A stretch of DNA of 64,000 bases from Albizia julibrissin (taxonomy: Eukaryota; Streptophyta; Magnoliopsida; Fabales; Fabaceae). The position numbers and the translations under genes are program-made. The stretch lies in NCBI GenBank assembly GCA_037074505.1, contig CM073483.1:25655001-25719000 (forward strand), read 5' to 3'. The number at the start of each line of letters is the position of its first letter. The first letter of the stretch is position 1. Below, in pieces: positions 45,988 to 58,611 of the stretch. Under the pieces are notes generated by a model. That model saw only the letters and a list, made by a program, of their open reading frames with translations, searched no databases and had not been told where the DNA came from.

Positions 45988-48900
45988 TGTGATATCCTAA
46001 TTTTTGGGCCTAGAGACTTGAGAAAACGTCTATATCAGGAAAACAACTAAGCTCAATTTTGGAAGAGTCTCAATAATGATGAGATATAAAAAGACTCTCA
46101 AGGACTATGCAATTTGGCCTTACTGGGCAGAAGGCTCTATATTTGCAAGCAATATGATTAAAGTGTTAGTGCAAATGTATATAAGACATATATACGATAC
46201 CATTGGGTTGGTAGAAATACGCCACCTAACTATGTCATGAGGTAAGGGACCGATTAGTCGAGTGAAAAGGATCGATATTGGTGTGCATATGCCATTATCA
46301 GGCGTAAATGTGTACCCTGCGTTTTTTTAGAGTGGATTCCGGTATGTGGCGTTAAATAGGGCCCACGTACATACTCCGACCTAGTTTCATTTGATGGGCC
46401 TCGATATATGTGTCATAGTCCAGAGCAAAACTGGAGTGGAATCCCAGGTAAATATCGATAAAAGTAGCTTTATTAAAGTAGCTTTAGTAAAGTAGTAATG
46501 ATGATCCAACTTTTGGGTTGGCACCACAAGAAGGTGACACTTGTCCCTTCATTATAAGATTAATAAAGTGACTTTTGTGTTGGCACCCTCTGGAGGTGAC
46601 ACCTAGCGTAATGATCAGAGACATCCACCAGTTACCAATCCGATCACCTGACTAACTTTTCCAAATACTGAATCTGGGAGCTGGGGGAAAAATACCAAAC
46701 CTTCCCTTTCCCTTACATTTGGGACGGCTTAAAGCCCAGGAAAAGACGTGGGATATTAAGCCAGCTGCCTAAACATTCGTAGAAAAATCAGAAAAAATGT
46801 TGAGAAATTGGAAGAGGAAAGAGAAAACATGAATAGTGAAAGTTCTTGCGCTCCGAAGTCGATTTCACCTCCAATTTGGCATTTCTAGCTTCTAGAGTCT
46901 TCTCTAATGTTGTTCCTCTCAGTGAAAGCAAAATTTCTACAATTTTAAATTTTTATTGGTGCCGTCTCACTGGCCGAAATACTGTCGGATTTCCAAACTG
47001 GCTGCAGAAACGCTTAGAGGTAAGTGTAAATTTCCTTTTGAACTGATTGGTTTATTGTTTGGATGACTTTTTTGTGGTGGTGTGTTACTGTTCATTATTC
47101 ATCCAAGGGTTATTTTGAGGTTTAATCATGTATTTATAGTTAGATGATGATTTATGATGATATTGGACCAAGTGGTTGGACAAAATTCTATTTTGGTGAA
47201 TTGTTGTCTTGTTATGTTCTATTTTGGCCAGAATAGAGCATGAAGAATGAATGGGAATTTTCCCAATTTAAGGTGTCCAATGGATTCCTTGGGTAAAATT
47301 GTTTTAGTTTAAGGTGTGGTTGTGATTTTAGAAAGGTTGGATTGAAAACCCAAAAACTTAAGTTAAAGAAACAATGCTGCCAGATTTCATTTTCTGGGGG
47401 CAGGCTACTTGTGACGTATTTTTAAGTAGCAAAATGTTATCCAATGACCTCCATAATGAAATTATACATCCTAAGCTTTAATTTGATAAATAATATATGC
47501 CATTTGGATTAGTAGATTGTGAGTTATGAATTTTTTAAGTTAGGCATTGATTCTAGAATCAATTATCTGCATTGAGGCTTAATTGAGAATTATGGAATTT
47601 TGGGCGTGTTATTCTTAGCATGAGATATTTTTCCTTAAAGAAGACTTAAAGAGGGTCAAATAGAACTTTGAACTACTCAATTTGAAATTTTTTTGGATTT
47701 AGTTATGATTTTTTGAAGTTCATCCAAGAAGAGTAGGAATTCTTGGATGCGGCCAAAATGAGGTCACTAACATTTTGCCCACGGCCAAGACCCCAAATTC
47801 CAACCTTTCATGTTTTTTTTTTAAAATTGACTTATTTAGCCCTTCCTAACTTTTTGGACCTTAATATACACTTCCAATGACTTACGATCATGGCTCTAAT
47901 GATGTGATTAGGTATCTAGGGCCATAGAGAAGTCAAAAAAGAAGAAGAATAAAAGAAGATACTTTAAGTCACCCTAATGGTTGGAAGAAAAGGAAACCAA
48001 TGAAGGTCATTGGTCCACAAGGTGGTAAACTTTCCTAACTTGTATAACTTGATATGTGTGCTTGTGTATTAATGTGTTGATTACTTTGATGAATTGTATG
48101 AAGCATATGTGAATGATTGAAGCTTTGTTTTATTTATACTATAGCCATTAGTGTAACATGTTAAATATTGCGCATGCATATATGTCATTATATTTGCATG
48201 AATTTATGCAGGCAAGCATGTCATGCACAAAGCATTTCTTGTATGCATTTGTTAGCACTATTTACTACTAAGATTCTCTCGATTCTCACTCTTCCTCACC
48301 CAACCATATAGGTATATTGAGTACATGTGAAGAATGCATGGAGATATACAAAGGGGAAATACGAAGGAGAATTGAAGATTGAAGTGCAATGCACTGATTT
48401 ATATTTGATTTAGACACTTTGGTAGCCTTATGTGGCTACATATTTTATGTATGTAAATGAATGAATTAAGTTTGTGCAAAGAATAGCCCTAACTGAATTA
48501 AAGGAAAAGACAAGAATTGATAAGTAATAACAAAGTCGCAAACCATTAGAATACTATTCTGTAAGATTTTAAAATTTTTAGAGAAACACACTCAACTACA
48601 GGTTCGAATCTTGTTTTGAGGTTGGGATTTGAAAATAGTTTTATAAAGAACATTGCTTAGTAGTTCGAATTCACTACGTAAAACTCATCAGATCGAGTAC
48701 TAAATGTAAGGTGTTACACCAGGGGACTATTACACAAGTAACACTTGGGGACTTGTGATATACGTAGCGCTATAGTAATATGTTGAATGCTATTGTGATA
48801 ATTTTATTATATGATGACTGTATGGCATGCTCTGTGATTTTGTATCTATATGATTGACTACCTATTATTACGGAGATTCTTTTGAATCTTGCCCTTTTTC

Positions 48901-49449
48901 TATAAACAAATTTACATTACAGGCTAGCAGCTCAAAGGACAAGAAGGTAAACACGGACACCAAGAGAACTAAGCTGAAAGATATTACTTTCTGTTAGTTG
49001 TTTATTTTAGATATTTTAGGATATGTATATGATGTATATAACTATATCAACTTGGCAATAATATAGTGGTAGAACTAGTAGTGACGATAGCCTAGTGAAT
49101 GGGCAGTAACTTAATGAAGAAATGACTTGGCTAGATAACTGTTTCGAACAATAAATGTAAACTAACGAATATAACGTGAGACTTAAGTAGAGACACACTC
49201 ACCTCTGATAAAAATGAAAGTGAGTACCAATGAGACTTAGTGAGATAGTGAATATTTGTGAAATTGTTTGGAAAATTTTTTATTCCACTCAAAAATCCCT
49301 TCCAATTCCAAGTTCGATTCCTGAGATAGGTTTGGAAATTTTGAACGTTTTCCAAAGTTTATTTAATCCGGGACCAAATCCTAGTTCTATAACTGATTTC
49401 ACCACTCTTTTACACTCATCTAAGTCTATTGGACATAAGGTATTACAAC
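45988..49449 (+). repeat. Tekay-like LTR, interrupted by another LTR fragment
   Basis: It starts TGTGATATCC directly after the polypurine tract and ends GGTATTACA at about 49449. The left part aligns with 38340-39690 and the right part (48718-49449) with 40128-40875. The stretch 47745-48717 does not match and ends AAGGTGTTACA, so it is probably a piece of another gypsy LTR inserted there. Splice-donor-like AGAGGTAAGTG at 47014. Confidence 0.7.
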
Positions 49450-50262
49450 TCCCATGTGTCTACCAATAGATTGATGTACTTGAGCTTCTAAGTGATCAAA
49501 CCTCTTGTTGAGAGCACTTAACATTCCCACTAATTGTGATAAAGTGTTTTCATAAACTCTCTCAATTGACTTCACTAATCTTCTTTCATTGTTGTTATGA
49601 ATAAATTCAGATGATAAGTCATCTAAGCATCCCCAAAAATAATTCACCAGTTGCTTTACAATTCCTCCAGTAGTGACAACATTGAATTCTAATTTCGATT
49701 CAAGAGTCAATCGGGTACAAAAGATTTTAAGTAAGACTTACTTCTCAAAATTATAGCCAAGACTCTGCCTAACAAGCAACTTAAACCTTTCCCAAGCTTC
49801 ATATAGGTGTTCCCTAAACTCTTGGCGAAAATTAGTAAAAGCAACTCTTGCATCCACCATCTTGTTATATGGAAAGAATCTTGATCTAAACTTTTCTTCC
49901 AACTCAGCTCAAGAAGTGACACTGCCCTCTTTTAAATTGTTGAGCCACCCTTTGGCTTTTCCTTGTAGAGAATAAGGAAAAAGCCTAAGGTGAACCACAT
50001 CATTAGGGACTCCATTTTGCTTGATAGTCACAAACATCAAGAAATTAAATCAAATGCCAATTTGGATCTTCTAAATCATTTCCAACATACTGATCATGTA
50101 GTTCAAACATCTTCAACATAGTTTGCTTGATCCTAAAGTTGTTTACTTGAAATTCAAGCACTCTAATTCCTTATTGATACCCATGAGATTGTCTTTCCAG
50201 AAAATCATTGACACCCAAACAATCATTTTCATCATCATCCATTACTTTAGTCTCAATTTTCA
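49450..50262 (-). pseudogene. Ty3-gypsy gag fragment (minus)
   Basis: Minus-strand peptides HLRLFPYSLQGKAKGWLNNL near 49945-50005, EKFRSRFFPYNKMVDARVAF near 49840-49900 and HLYEAWERFKLLVRQSLG near 49755-49810 form the retrotransposon Gag core, followed by an open stretch with TTGGIVKQLVNYFWGCLDDL (49710-49426). The frame shifts near 49707. It resembles Athila-type Gag but differs clearly from the two Athila copies here. No LTR or pol of its own is visible. Confidence 0.75.
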
Positions 50263-51558
50263 TGTAATACCCCACTTTTTCACCAAAATTATTTATATGT
50301 ATATTTGTGATAATTATTGGAATAAAATGGTGAATTTTTGTGTACATAAATTTACAGAAATATTTCAATCACCAGTTACATATAATTCGGCCAAGTAAGG
50401 ACACAAAGAGGCAATTAATGCCCACTTAAAAGCCTAATATTGTAACCAAAATTTGAGCTTAAAATGACACAAATAATGACTTCATACAAGTGTCAAAATT
50501 CAGTTAAACCAAAGGAAATGAGTAAGAAATTATTTATTTTGATAAATCATAAAATGTAAGGGCAAAACGATAATTTTTCCTTAAAACAAGAAATAATTAT
50601 TTTCCTAATATTCTCAATAATTTCAGTTAAATGGGAACTAAAAAGAGGAAAATGGCTACTTGATAATTAATAAGCTTATTTTAGTGAATTATTATCAAGG
50701 AATGTCAAAGAGTCAAAAGTCAAAAGACCAAAGGTCATCAACTTGCAAGATGGCATTAGGATAATTCAAGAGCAATATTCCCTCTCTAATTTTTCATTCA
50801 TTTTTGGTGGAATAAAGAAGCAAAAATGGAAATGGGATTAATTGCAATATTATGCAAAAAAGTTAAAACTTAGACCAATGGAATGCAAGCACATGTAAGC
50901 CACTTTCGATGATTCATTAAACCATCATCTCTTCATCTTTTCGTCCTCATTTTGGTGCAAAATCTAAACCAAGAGAGAGAGGGAGTTCAGCCATTAGCCA
51001 AGAACATTCAAGCACACCATGAGCTAGGGTTCCCACAAATCAAGGTAAGAAGCTTGTGATCTTGAGGTTTATGGTTCCTAATCACACTATAACCTCTCCT
51101 AATCTCTTATATAACATTAAATTCATAGTTTTCAAGACAAATCTCAAGAGAAGAGAGAGTGGGCTCACATTGAGGAGAGAGAAGGTGAAGGAATCAAGAG
51201 GTAAACTTCAAGACTTGCTTCTTTTCCCTTAGTTGATGTTGTTCTTGTGGTTGTTAGTGGATTGATGTTGATTTTTCTTGTTTTTGGAAAAATGGGCTGA
51301 AGTTAAACCATAGGAAATGGTGCTCAAATTCCCTTTAAACATGTCCATTTAGTGTTTAAGTAGCTAATCATGTTATTAGAAGTAGAAAGGAAGTGATTAA
51401 GTAAGAGAAAACAAGAAACCAACATAACTCTCCTAAGAATTCTATTTTCTATCTTATTCATGAAGTGGAGAAGGAGTATTAATTTGGTAATTTTGATGAT
51501 TCCATTGGCTTTAGAAGGAAAAATTGTGTAGGTATGCAATTTTTCATGATTTTTGGAT
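50263..51558 (+). repeat. Tekay-like gypsy LTR, left part
   Basis: It begins TGTAATACCCC and shares TGGTGAATTTTTGTG, GCCAAGTAAGGACA, a GAGAGAGAGGGAG stretch and two donor-like sites (ATCAAGGTAAGAAG near 51040, AAGAGGTAAAC near 51197) with the LTRs at 10151 and 13730. It is cut at 51558 by Athila copy 2 and resumes at 62824. Confidence 0.8.
51554..51558. repeat. target-site duplication TGGAT (left, Athila copy 2)
   Basis: TGGAT immediately before the LTR start is repeated at 62819-62823 immediately after the other LTR. Confidence 0.92.
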
Positions 51559-52958
51559 TGATAAGTAAAATATTTATCATATTTATTTTCACTTATATGA
51601 TGATTTTGTAGATAATATTTGAGATTACTGTAATAAAATTGGGTGTAATTTATAAATAAATAATGATTTTCTTCTAACAACCTGTACAACACCATATTAA
51701 GAAGATATTGAAAAGCCATTTTTTAAGGGATGCTATAGCAAAAAACTGTTCATACGTATTGTAGCATACATGGCACTGTAGCAAAATACGACTGTATAAG
51801 ATACGAGTATTGTAGTGATCGGTGCAAAGTGGGCCGGTGCAGAAGTGGATTTATTACTTGCACTGTTCAAAATCACTGTAGCACTGTTGCAAAATCACTG
51901 TAGCACCTGAATTGTTCCCTATAAATAGAGGTCATTGGCATCCTAAAATGAATAGGAAGGAAGAGAGAGAAATCTTCTATTTTAGAGAGAGAGTTGTTAT
52001 TTTTAGAATTTATTACTTGCATTTTTTAACTTCTTGCATGCCTCCTACATAGATGGTTTTACCTCCTATATGGAAGGCCTAGGTAGTCCTCCTTTATGGA
52101 TGGTATAGGTTGCCACCTACATGGAAGGTTTTACCTCCTATATGGTAGGCTAGATTTTCCATTTTCATGCATCTTGTAATTGTACTTTTATGTTTTTGTA
52201 ATTAATTTTTATGCAATATTTATGATGTTTGTAATTTATTTTGATTTTTTTTTTAATTTTATCATGAGCTAAATTTTCCTTTTCCTACGGTGATGACGTA
52301 GCTTACTAATGACGGATTGAATCTTAACTTATTAAATCTAGTTTTAATATTTCCTTTATGATTGAGTTTTAATTATTGTTCTTACTGCTTTTAATTGATT
52401 GGTCACCTTTTGGATGATTTTAATATGCATGTTGAGACCGGAAGGAGATGCATGTGTGTGGATCCTATAATTAAAACTATAATTTGCATATGAAATAGGA
52501 ATATATTCATATGGGTTGTGTAGTCTTAATGAGTTCCATAAATCTTAATGCATGATTTATTACATAAATTTATATAGGAATATATTGGGTTAGCAATTAA
52601 TTATAGAATAACTTGACCTTGGAAGAGGCTAGTAATTAAATTAGGGAAACTCGACTATCAATCATGTGAAATAAATTGGACTAGAATAGATAAGTGAGTC
52701 AATCTGGAATTTGTTAAGTGAAATATAATCCCTAGGGCTTTTTCTCATATTTGTCTTCATATCACTTGTATTCATATTTTATCATTTTTATCTTGAATCT
52801 CAATCACAACTAATCGACCAACTAAATAGTACTAAGATTACCAATTTGGTACTTAGTGATCAATCCTCGTGGGAACGATACTCTTCTCACTTCTATATTA
52901 CTTGTTTACGACAGTGTACACTTACACTTCCTAAATACACCATCCTATACTCATAACA
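51559..52958 (+). repeat. 5' LTR of Athila copy 2
   Basis: Ends TGATAAG and ATAACA. TATA box TATAAATAG at 51920-51928. The 200 bases upstream hold many CACTGTAGCA-type motifs (51735-51905). Downstream, 52039-52150 has repeats of CCTCCTAYATGG-type text (ACATGGAAGG, TATGGAAGG). A GA run precedes GTTGTTATTTTTAGAATT. Confidence 0.93.
51920..51928 (+). promoter_or_regulatory. TATA box of the Athila 5' LTR
   Basis: TATAAATAG about 360 bases into the LTR, downstream of the CACTGTAGC cluster. Conserved in both LTRs of copy 1; changed to TGTAAATAG in the 3' LTR of copy 2 (61775-61783). Confidence 0.75.
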
Positions 52959-52964
52959 AGTTTT

Positions 52965-52982
52965 TGGCGCCGTTGCCGGGGA
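52965..52982 (+). other. primer-binding site, tRNA-Asp type (copy 2)
   Basis: TGGCGCCGTTGCCGGGGA starts six bases after the LTR end. It matches the complement of the 3' end of plant tRNA-Asp, the usual Athila/Tat primer. Confidence 0.92.
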
Positions 52983-53092
52983 TGGTTGTCATTAATATCA
53001 ATACTAAGTAATTTTAATACTAATTTGGTCTTCAGATTACATTTGTTTTCTTTTTGGTGTCTTTTGTTTCTTTTCTGGTATTTGCTTAGTAC

Positions 53093-54240
53093 ATGACCAG
53101 ATCGAAGAAGACTGAATTACAACCTTGTGATTCTAAGATCGAGAGAACTTGTCAAAGAAATCAGAGAGTTCAAAAGTAGTCTACTTCAATCATTTCAATA
53201 ACAAATCCGGAAGGAGCAGCATCAGATACCAAAACACTCCGTGACTATGCAACACCAACAATCATGGAGACAACTTCTGGTATTAGAAACCCATCAGTAG
53301 CAGCCAACAATTTTTAAATCAAGCCTGCAATTATCCAAATGGTGCAAGCAAATCAGTTTGGTGGTTTATCAACAGAAGATCCTAACACACATATAGCCAG
53401 CTTCTTAGAAATCTGTGACACATTCAAGCATAATGGTGTTACTGATGATGCCATTAGACTTAGACTTTTCCTTTTCTCACTCATGGATAAGGCTAAGAGC
53501 TGGTTACACTCTCTACCAGTGGGAAGCATAACTACATGGGATGCCTTGGCATATAAATTTTTGGTGAAATACTTTCCATAAGGAAAAACTGCTAAATTGA
53601 GGATTGAAATTACCTCATTTTCCCAGCATGAACTAGAAAGCTTTTATGAAGCTTGGGAAAGATACAAGGAGTTGTTAAGGAGATATCCTTATCATGGGTT
53701 ACTAGATTGGTGGACACTGCAAACATTCTATAATAGGATGACGCATACCACTAGAATTCTTGTAGATGCTGCAGCTGGAGGATCTTTAATGGGAAAAAAT
53801 GTAGATGATTCTTACAATTTACTTGAGGAGATGGCGGCCAGTACATACCAATGGCCTTCTGAACGTCACAATTCAAAGAAGGTACTTGGAGTGCAAGAGC
53901 TGGATATGCTTACAACTTTATCTTCTCAAGTTGTATCTATATCTAAGCAAGTGAGCTCATTGACAAGCCAAGCAAATGCAATCAATACTCCTCATGAAAC
54001 TTGTGATTGATACGGAGGACCTCATATGAGTACGCAAAGTCAAGATGGACACTCATCCATGCCTTCTCAGTCGGAGCAAGCTCATTACATCATAAATCAA
54101 AGAAATGACCCATTCTCAAACACTTATAATCTAGGTTGGCGGAATCATCCAAACTTTGGCTGGAGGAATAATCAAAATGTGTTCAAGCCGTAAGGGAACT
54201 ACCAACAATAAGCTCTTCAACCACCAAATCCACCACAGTA
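53093..54240 (+). pseudogene. Athila gag, copy 2
   Basis: Start ATG at 53093 (MTRSKKTELQPC). Core peptides: NTHIASFLEICDTFKHNGV, RLFLFSLMDKAKSWLHSLP, HELESFYEAWERYKELLRR, DAAAGGSLMGKNVDD. Stops include TAG near 53178, TAA near 53316, TAA at 53579-53581, TGA near 54010, TAA at 54191-54193 (shared with copy 1) and two more shortly after. Both Trp codons mutated to stops in copy 1 are intact here. Gag would assemble the particle. Confidence 0.9.
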
Positions 54241-55841
54241 AAAGGTAAATGCGGAAGATGCACTGGCTCAACTAACTGTGAATACATCTCAATTCATGGC
54301 TAGGACTTACACAACACTTAAAAGCCAAGAAGCCTCAATAAAGAACTTGTAGATCCAAATGGGCCAAATTGCAAATATGCTAAATTCCAGACAACCAGGT
54401 ACTCTTCCAAGTGACACTGAAAAAAAATCCAAGACAGCATGTGAAGGCCATTGCATTAAGGAGTGGGGAAGAATTAAAAGATCCTGTAATTCTACATAAG
54501 AATGACGGATAAAAGAAAGAAAGTGAAGAAGAACAAAAGGGGGAAGCATAGAAACCTCAAGAGGATGATGTTGTACCAAGAAGAATCAGCTTTCTAGATA
54601 ACCCTCCTCCATATGTACCACTAGTTCTATACCCACTAGTTCCATACCCTCAGAGACTTGTAAAGGTAATGCTAGACAAGCAGTTTGTAAAGTTTCTGGA
54701 GGTCTTCAAAAAGTTACATATCAACATCCTTTTTGCTGACGCTCTTACCCAAATGCCTAGTTATGCAAAATTCATGAAGGATATTCTCTCAAATAAGCGT
54801 AAGCTGGAGGAATTCGAGAAAGTTTCACTTACTGAGGAGTGCAGTGCCATTCTGCAAAAGAAACTACCACCAAAGCTGAAAGACCCAGGAAGCTTTTGCA
54901 TACCTTGCACCATAGGTCAATGTAACTTTAAAAGAGCACTTTGTGACCTGGGAGCAAGTGTAAATCTCATGCCTTTATCTGTCTACAGAAAACTTAGTCT
55001 TGGAAAGGTGAAGCCTACCACTGTTGCATTACTTCTAGCTGACCGATCAATAAAACATCCTAGGGGTCTCTTAGAAGATGTTCTAGTGAAGGTGGACAAA
55101 CTCATATTTCCAACTGATTTCATCATACTCAACATGGAAGAAGATCAAGAAATTCCTATCATTCTTGGGAGGTCATTCCTAGCAACTGGGAGAACTTTAA
55201 TATATGAACAGGGAAAGTTAACCTTACGAGTTCAAGATGATCAAGTATCTTTCAACATTTTTAAGGCTTTATCCTTTCCAAATGAAGGAGATGCTTGTTA
55301 CAGAGTATATACATTAACTAGCTGCACAAAAGACGTGGTGAACAAAATCTGCATGAATCAACCATTAGCAATGGGAATGGTAGATGTATCAAAATCTAAT
55401 AATCCTGAAGTCTTGGAGCAGATTAGGTACCTTGATGCAAATTCCCTAATTTTTATCAAGAAACCATTTGAAGATTTGGGAGAAAGGCCAAGTAAGCTGG
55501 TACCATCAATAGAAAATCCACCAAAACTGGAGTTGAAAACATTACCATCCCACTTAAAGTATGCTTATCTGAGAGAAAATTCAACATTACCAGTGATCAT
55601 CTCTGCAGCTCTTATTCCCAAAAAAGAAGAAAAGTTATTAAGAGTTCTAAGGGAGTATAAAACAACATTTAGATGGTCGATAACTGATATAAGAGGAATC
55701 AGTCCTTCCATTTGTGTGCATAAGATCTTAATGGAAGATAATTACAAGCCATCAGTTGAGCACCAGAGAAGACTTAATCCGAATATGAAGGAGGTGGTGA
55801 GAAAAGAGGTAATAAAGTGGCTGGATGCTGGTATAATTTAA
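54241..55841 (+). pseudogene. Athila Gag-protease junction, protease and RT N-terminus, copy 2
   Basis: The frame shifts relative to gag near 54420 (an A run). The open part 54669-55841 contains the protease (ALCDLGASVNLMPLS, then IPIILGRSFLATGRTLIYEQ with a one-codon loss against copy 1), a linker (PPKLELKTLPSHLKYAYLREN) and the RT N-terminal part (RWSITDIRGISPSICVHKI, KEVIKWLDAGII). It ends in a TAA replacing a conserved residue. The region after 55412 is what copy 1 lacks. Confidence 0.9.
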
Positions 55842-57281
55842 CCAATCTCTGACAGTCAATGGGTAAGTCTAATTCAAGTTGAGCCAAAGAAAGGTAGAAT
55901 GACAATGGTGCCTAATGAGAAAAATGAACTGATTCTATAACGAACGGTGACGAGATGGAGAGTGTGCATTGACTATAGAAATCTCAACAAAGCCACTAGA
56001 AAATACCACTTCCCGCTGCCATTTATAGACCAGATGCTTGACAGACTAGCTGGGAAAGCCTACTATTGTTTTCTAGACAGGTACACAGGATATAATCAAA
56101 TCACAATTGCACCTGAGGATCAAGAGAAAACAACTTTTACATGTCTATATGGCACATTTGCTTTCAGAAAAATGCCATTTGGTCTATGTAATGCACCAGC
56201 AACATTTCAAAGGAGTATGATGGCGATCTTCTCAGATATGGTGGAAAAATTTATTGAGGTGTTCATGGATGATTTCTCAATCTTTGGAGAATCATATGAT
56301 CACTGTCTTGTAAACCTGGCAAAAGTCTTACAACGCTGTGTGGAGACAAATCTGGTTCTAAATTGGGAGAAATGTCATTTCATGGTAAAAGAAGGAATTG
56401 TGATGGGTCACAAGGTATCTAATCAAGGCATTGAAGTGGACCGAGCCAATATTGAAATAATTGAAAAGCTACCACCTCCCTCCTCAATAAAGGGAATTCG
56501 AAGCTTCTTAGGACATGCAGGCTTCTACAGAAGATTCATGAAGGACTTCTTAAAAATCACAAAACCACATTGCATGCTGTTGGAGAAAAAAGTTCTCTTT
56601 GTGTTTAATAAGGAATGCTTATTAGCCTTCCAAACTCTAAAAAGAGCCTTTACGCCTACACTAGTTATCATAGCTCCAGATTGGAACCTTTCATTTGAAA
56701 TGATGCATGATGTAAGTGATTATACAGTCGGAGCTGTTTTAGGCCAAAGAAGAGGTAAGGTTTTTCATACCATCTATTATGCTAGTAGGACACTCTTAGA
56801 TACACAGCTGAATTATGAAACAACAGAAAAGGAGTTGTTAGCAATAGTATTTGCATTTGACAAATTCAAAGCCTACTTGATCGGGTCAAAGGTCATTGTC
56901 TGGACGGATCACTCAGCAATCAAATACTTGATCGAGAAGAAAGATGCTAAGCCAAGATTGATCAGATGTGTACTTTTGTTACAAGAATTTGACATGGAAA
57001 TTAAAGACAGAAAAGGGATCGAGAATCTCATTGCTAATCATCTATCTCAGTTAGAGCCATCTGAACAAAAGAGAGAATCACCAATCCAGGAGAATTCCCC
57101 GGATGAGCAACTCTTTGCCATGCAATCACAATTCACCCCGTGGTATGCTAATTTTGTAAATTATTTGGCAAGCGGAGTAATGCCTTATGAACTTTCTAAA
57201 GTGCAAAAGAAGAAGTTTCTAGCTGATGTAAGGCATTACTTTTGGGAAGATCCTTTCTTATATAAGCAATGCCCAAATTGA
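55842..57281 (+). pseudogene. Athila reverse transcriptase and RNase H, copy 2
   Basis: Same frame as the preceding piece after stops at 55839-55841 and about 55937. The open stretch 55947-57281 (444 codons) has RT motifs VCIDYRNLNKAT, FLDRYTGYNQI (catalytic Asp near residue 44), FRKMPFGLCNAPATFQR and FMDDFSIFG (catalytic DD, residues 108-109), then the connection domain IRSFLGHAGFYRRF, and RNase H with HDVSDYTVGAVLGQ, TTEKELLAIVFAF and VWTDHSAIKYL (D-E-D all present). It ends before the integrase zinc finger. It is the best-preserved pol segment. Confidence 0.93.
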
Positions 57282-58420
57282 ATTATCAGGCGATGTGTTC
57301 CTGAGGAAGAAATGGCCAGCATCTTAAATCACTATCATTCATCCCCATATGGTGATCATTTTGGAGTAAATAGAACAGCTACTAAAGTCCTTCAATCTGG
57401 GTTTTACTAGCCTACACTCTTTAAGGATGCCCAAAGAATTGTGACAACCTGTGACAGATGTTAAAGAACGGGAAATATCTCAAGGAGACATGAAGCCCCT
57501 CTAACCAACATCTTAGAAGTTGAGCTTTTTGATGTATGAGGGATCAATTTTATGGGGCCTTTTCCATCCTTATTCAGTAATCAATTTATTTTGGTAGCTT
57601 TTGATTATGTATCAAAGTGGGTTGAATCAGCTGCTTTTCCTACAAATGATTCTCGATTGGTTGTGAATTTTTTAGGAAAACTATTTTTACAAGATTTGGA
57701 GTGCTCAGAGATATTATAAGTGATGGAGGGAAGCATTTTTGCAATCAACAGCTTCAATTTATGTTAGCTAAATATGGAGTCCCTCATAAGGTTACAACTC
57801 CATATAATCCACAAACTAACGGGCAAGTAGAAATCTCAAACAGAGAATTGAAATGGATCTTAGAGAAGACGGTGAATTCTATTCGGAAGGACTGGGCAAG
57901 GAAATTGGATGATGCACTTTGGGCTTATCAAACTGCTTTTAAGACACCAATTGGTATATCCCCATATCAATTGGTCTACAGAAAAGCATGTCACCTTCTA
58001 GTAGAAATGGAGCACAGAGCATATTGGTCAATTAAAGCCTTAAATTTTGACTTAAAGGCAGCTGGTGAGAAGAGACTTCTCCAACTCAATGAGCTTGAAG
58101 AATTCAGATAACAAGCTTATGAGAATGCCAAGTTATACAAGGAGAAGACAAAAATGTGGCATGACAGAAGAATTCTGAGGAGAGAGTTCACACCGGGACA
58201 AAAAGTGTTGTTGTATAACTCAAGGTTAAAGCTCTTTCCGGGAAAGCTGAGATCAAGGTGGTCAAGACCTTTTAATGTGATTCAAGTATGGCCATATGGA
58301 ACTGTGGAGATTCAAGATGGTGATTGAAAATTCAAAGTGAACAAGAAAAGGCTAAAAGAGTATAGTGACGGTGCACTCAACTTTGAAAACTGTCATCACG
58401 TTTGAGGAACCAACAGGTAA
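57282..58420 (+). pseudogene. Athila integrase, copy 2
   Basis: HHCC-type zinc finger around 57330-57465 (HYHSSPYGDHFG..., CDRC). In the core, FDV-stop-GINFMGPFP near 57530-57560 shows a stop for Trp and Asn in place of the first catalytic Asp (GID to GIN). A frameshift near 57675 leads to the open part 57701-58111 with ISDGGKHFCN (second Asp) and NPQTNGQVEISNREL (Glu). The C-terminal part to 58420 (LRSRWSRPFNVIQVWPYG) has stops and a frameshift. It would join cDNA to the target; inactive. Confidence 0.9.
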
Positions 58421-58513
58421 GTCCTAAATTTTTTTTAAAAAAATTAAAAATTAAAAAATTAAAGAAAAAAAATTGTCTTTTATCTAACTAAAGACGTTAA
58501 AGAAGGACGGCTA

Positions 58514-58531
58514 TTTGGGAGGCAACCCAAA
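58514..58531 (+). other. conserved hairpin after gag-pol
   Basis: TTTGGG-AGGCAA-CCCAAA forms a 6-bp stem with a 6-base loop between the end of integrase and the Cys-motif ORF. It is preceded by GACGTTAAAGAAGG. Copy 1 keeps the same hairpin and flank at 31637-31654. From memory, similar GGGAGGCAACCC segments occur in other plant Athila-like elements; the role is unknown to me. Confidence 0.7.
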
Positions 58532-58611
58532 ACTTCTTTTCCTTACTCTTTCATTTTTCTTTCTTACTCACTGAAGCACACAATACTGCATCTTTAAATT
58601 TTAGTCTCATC

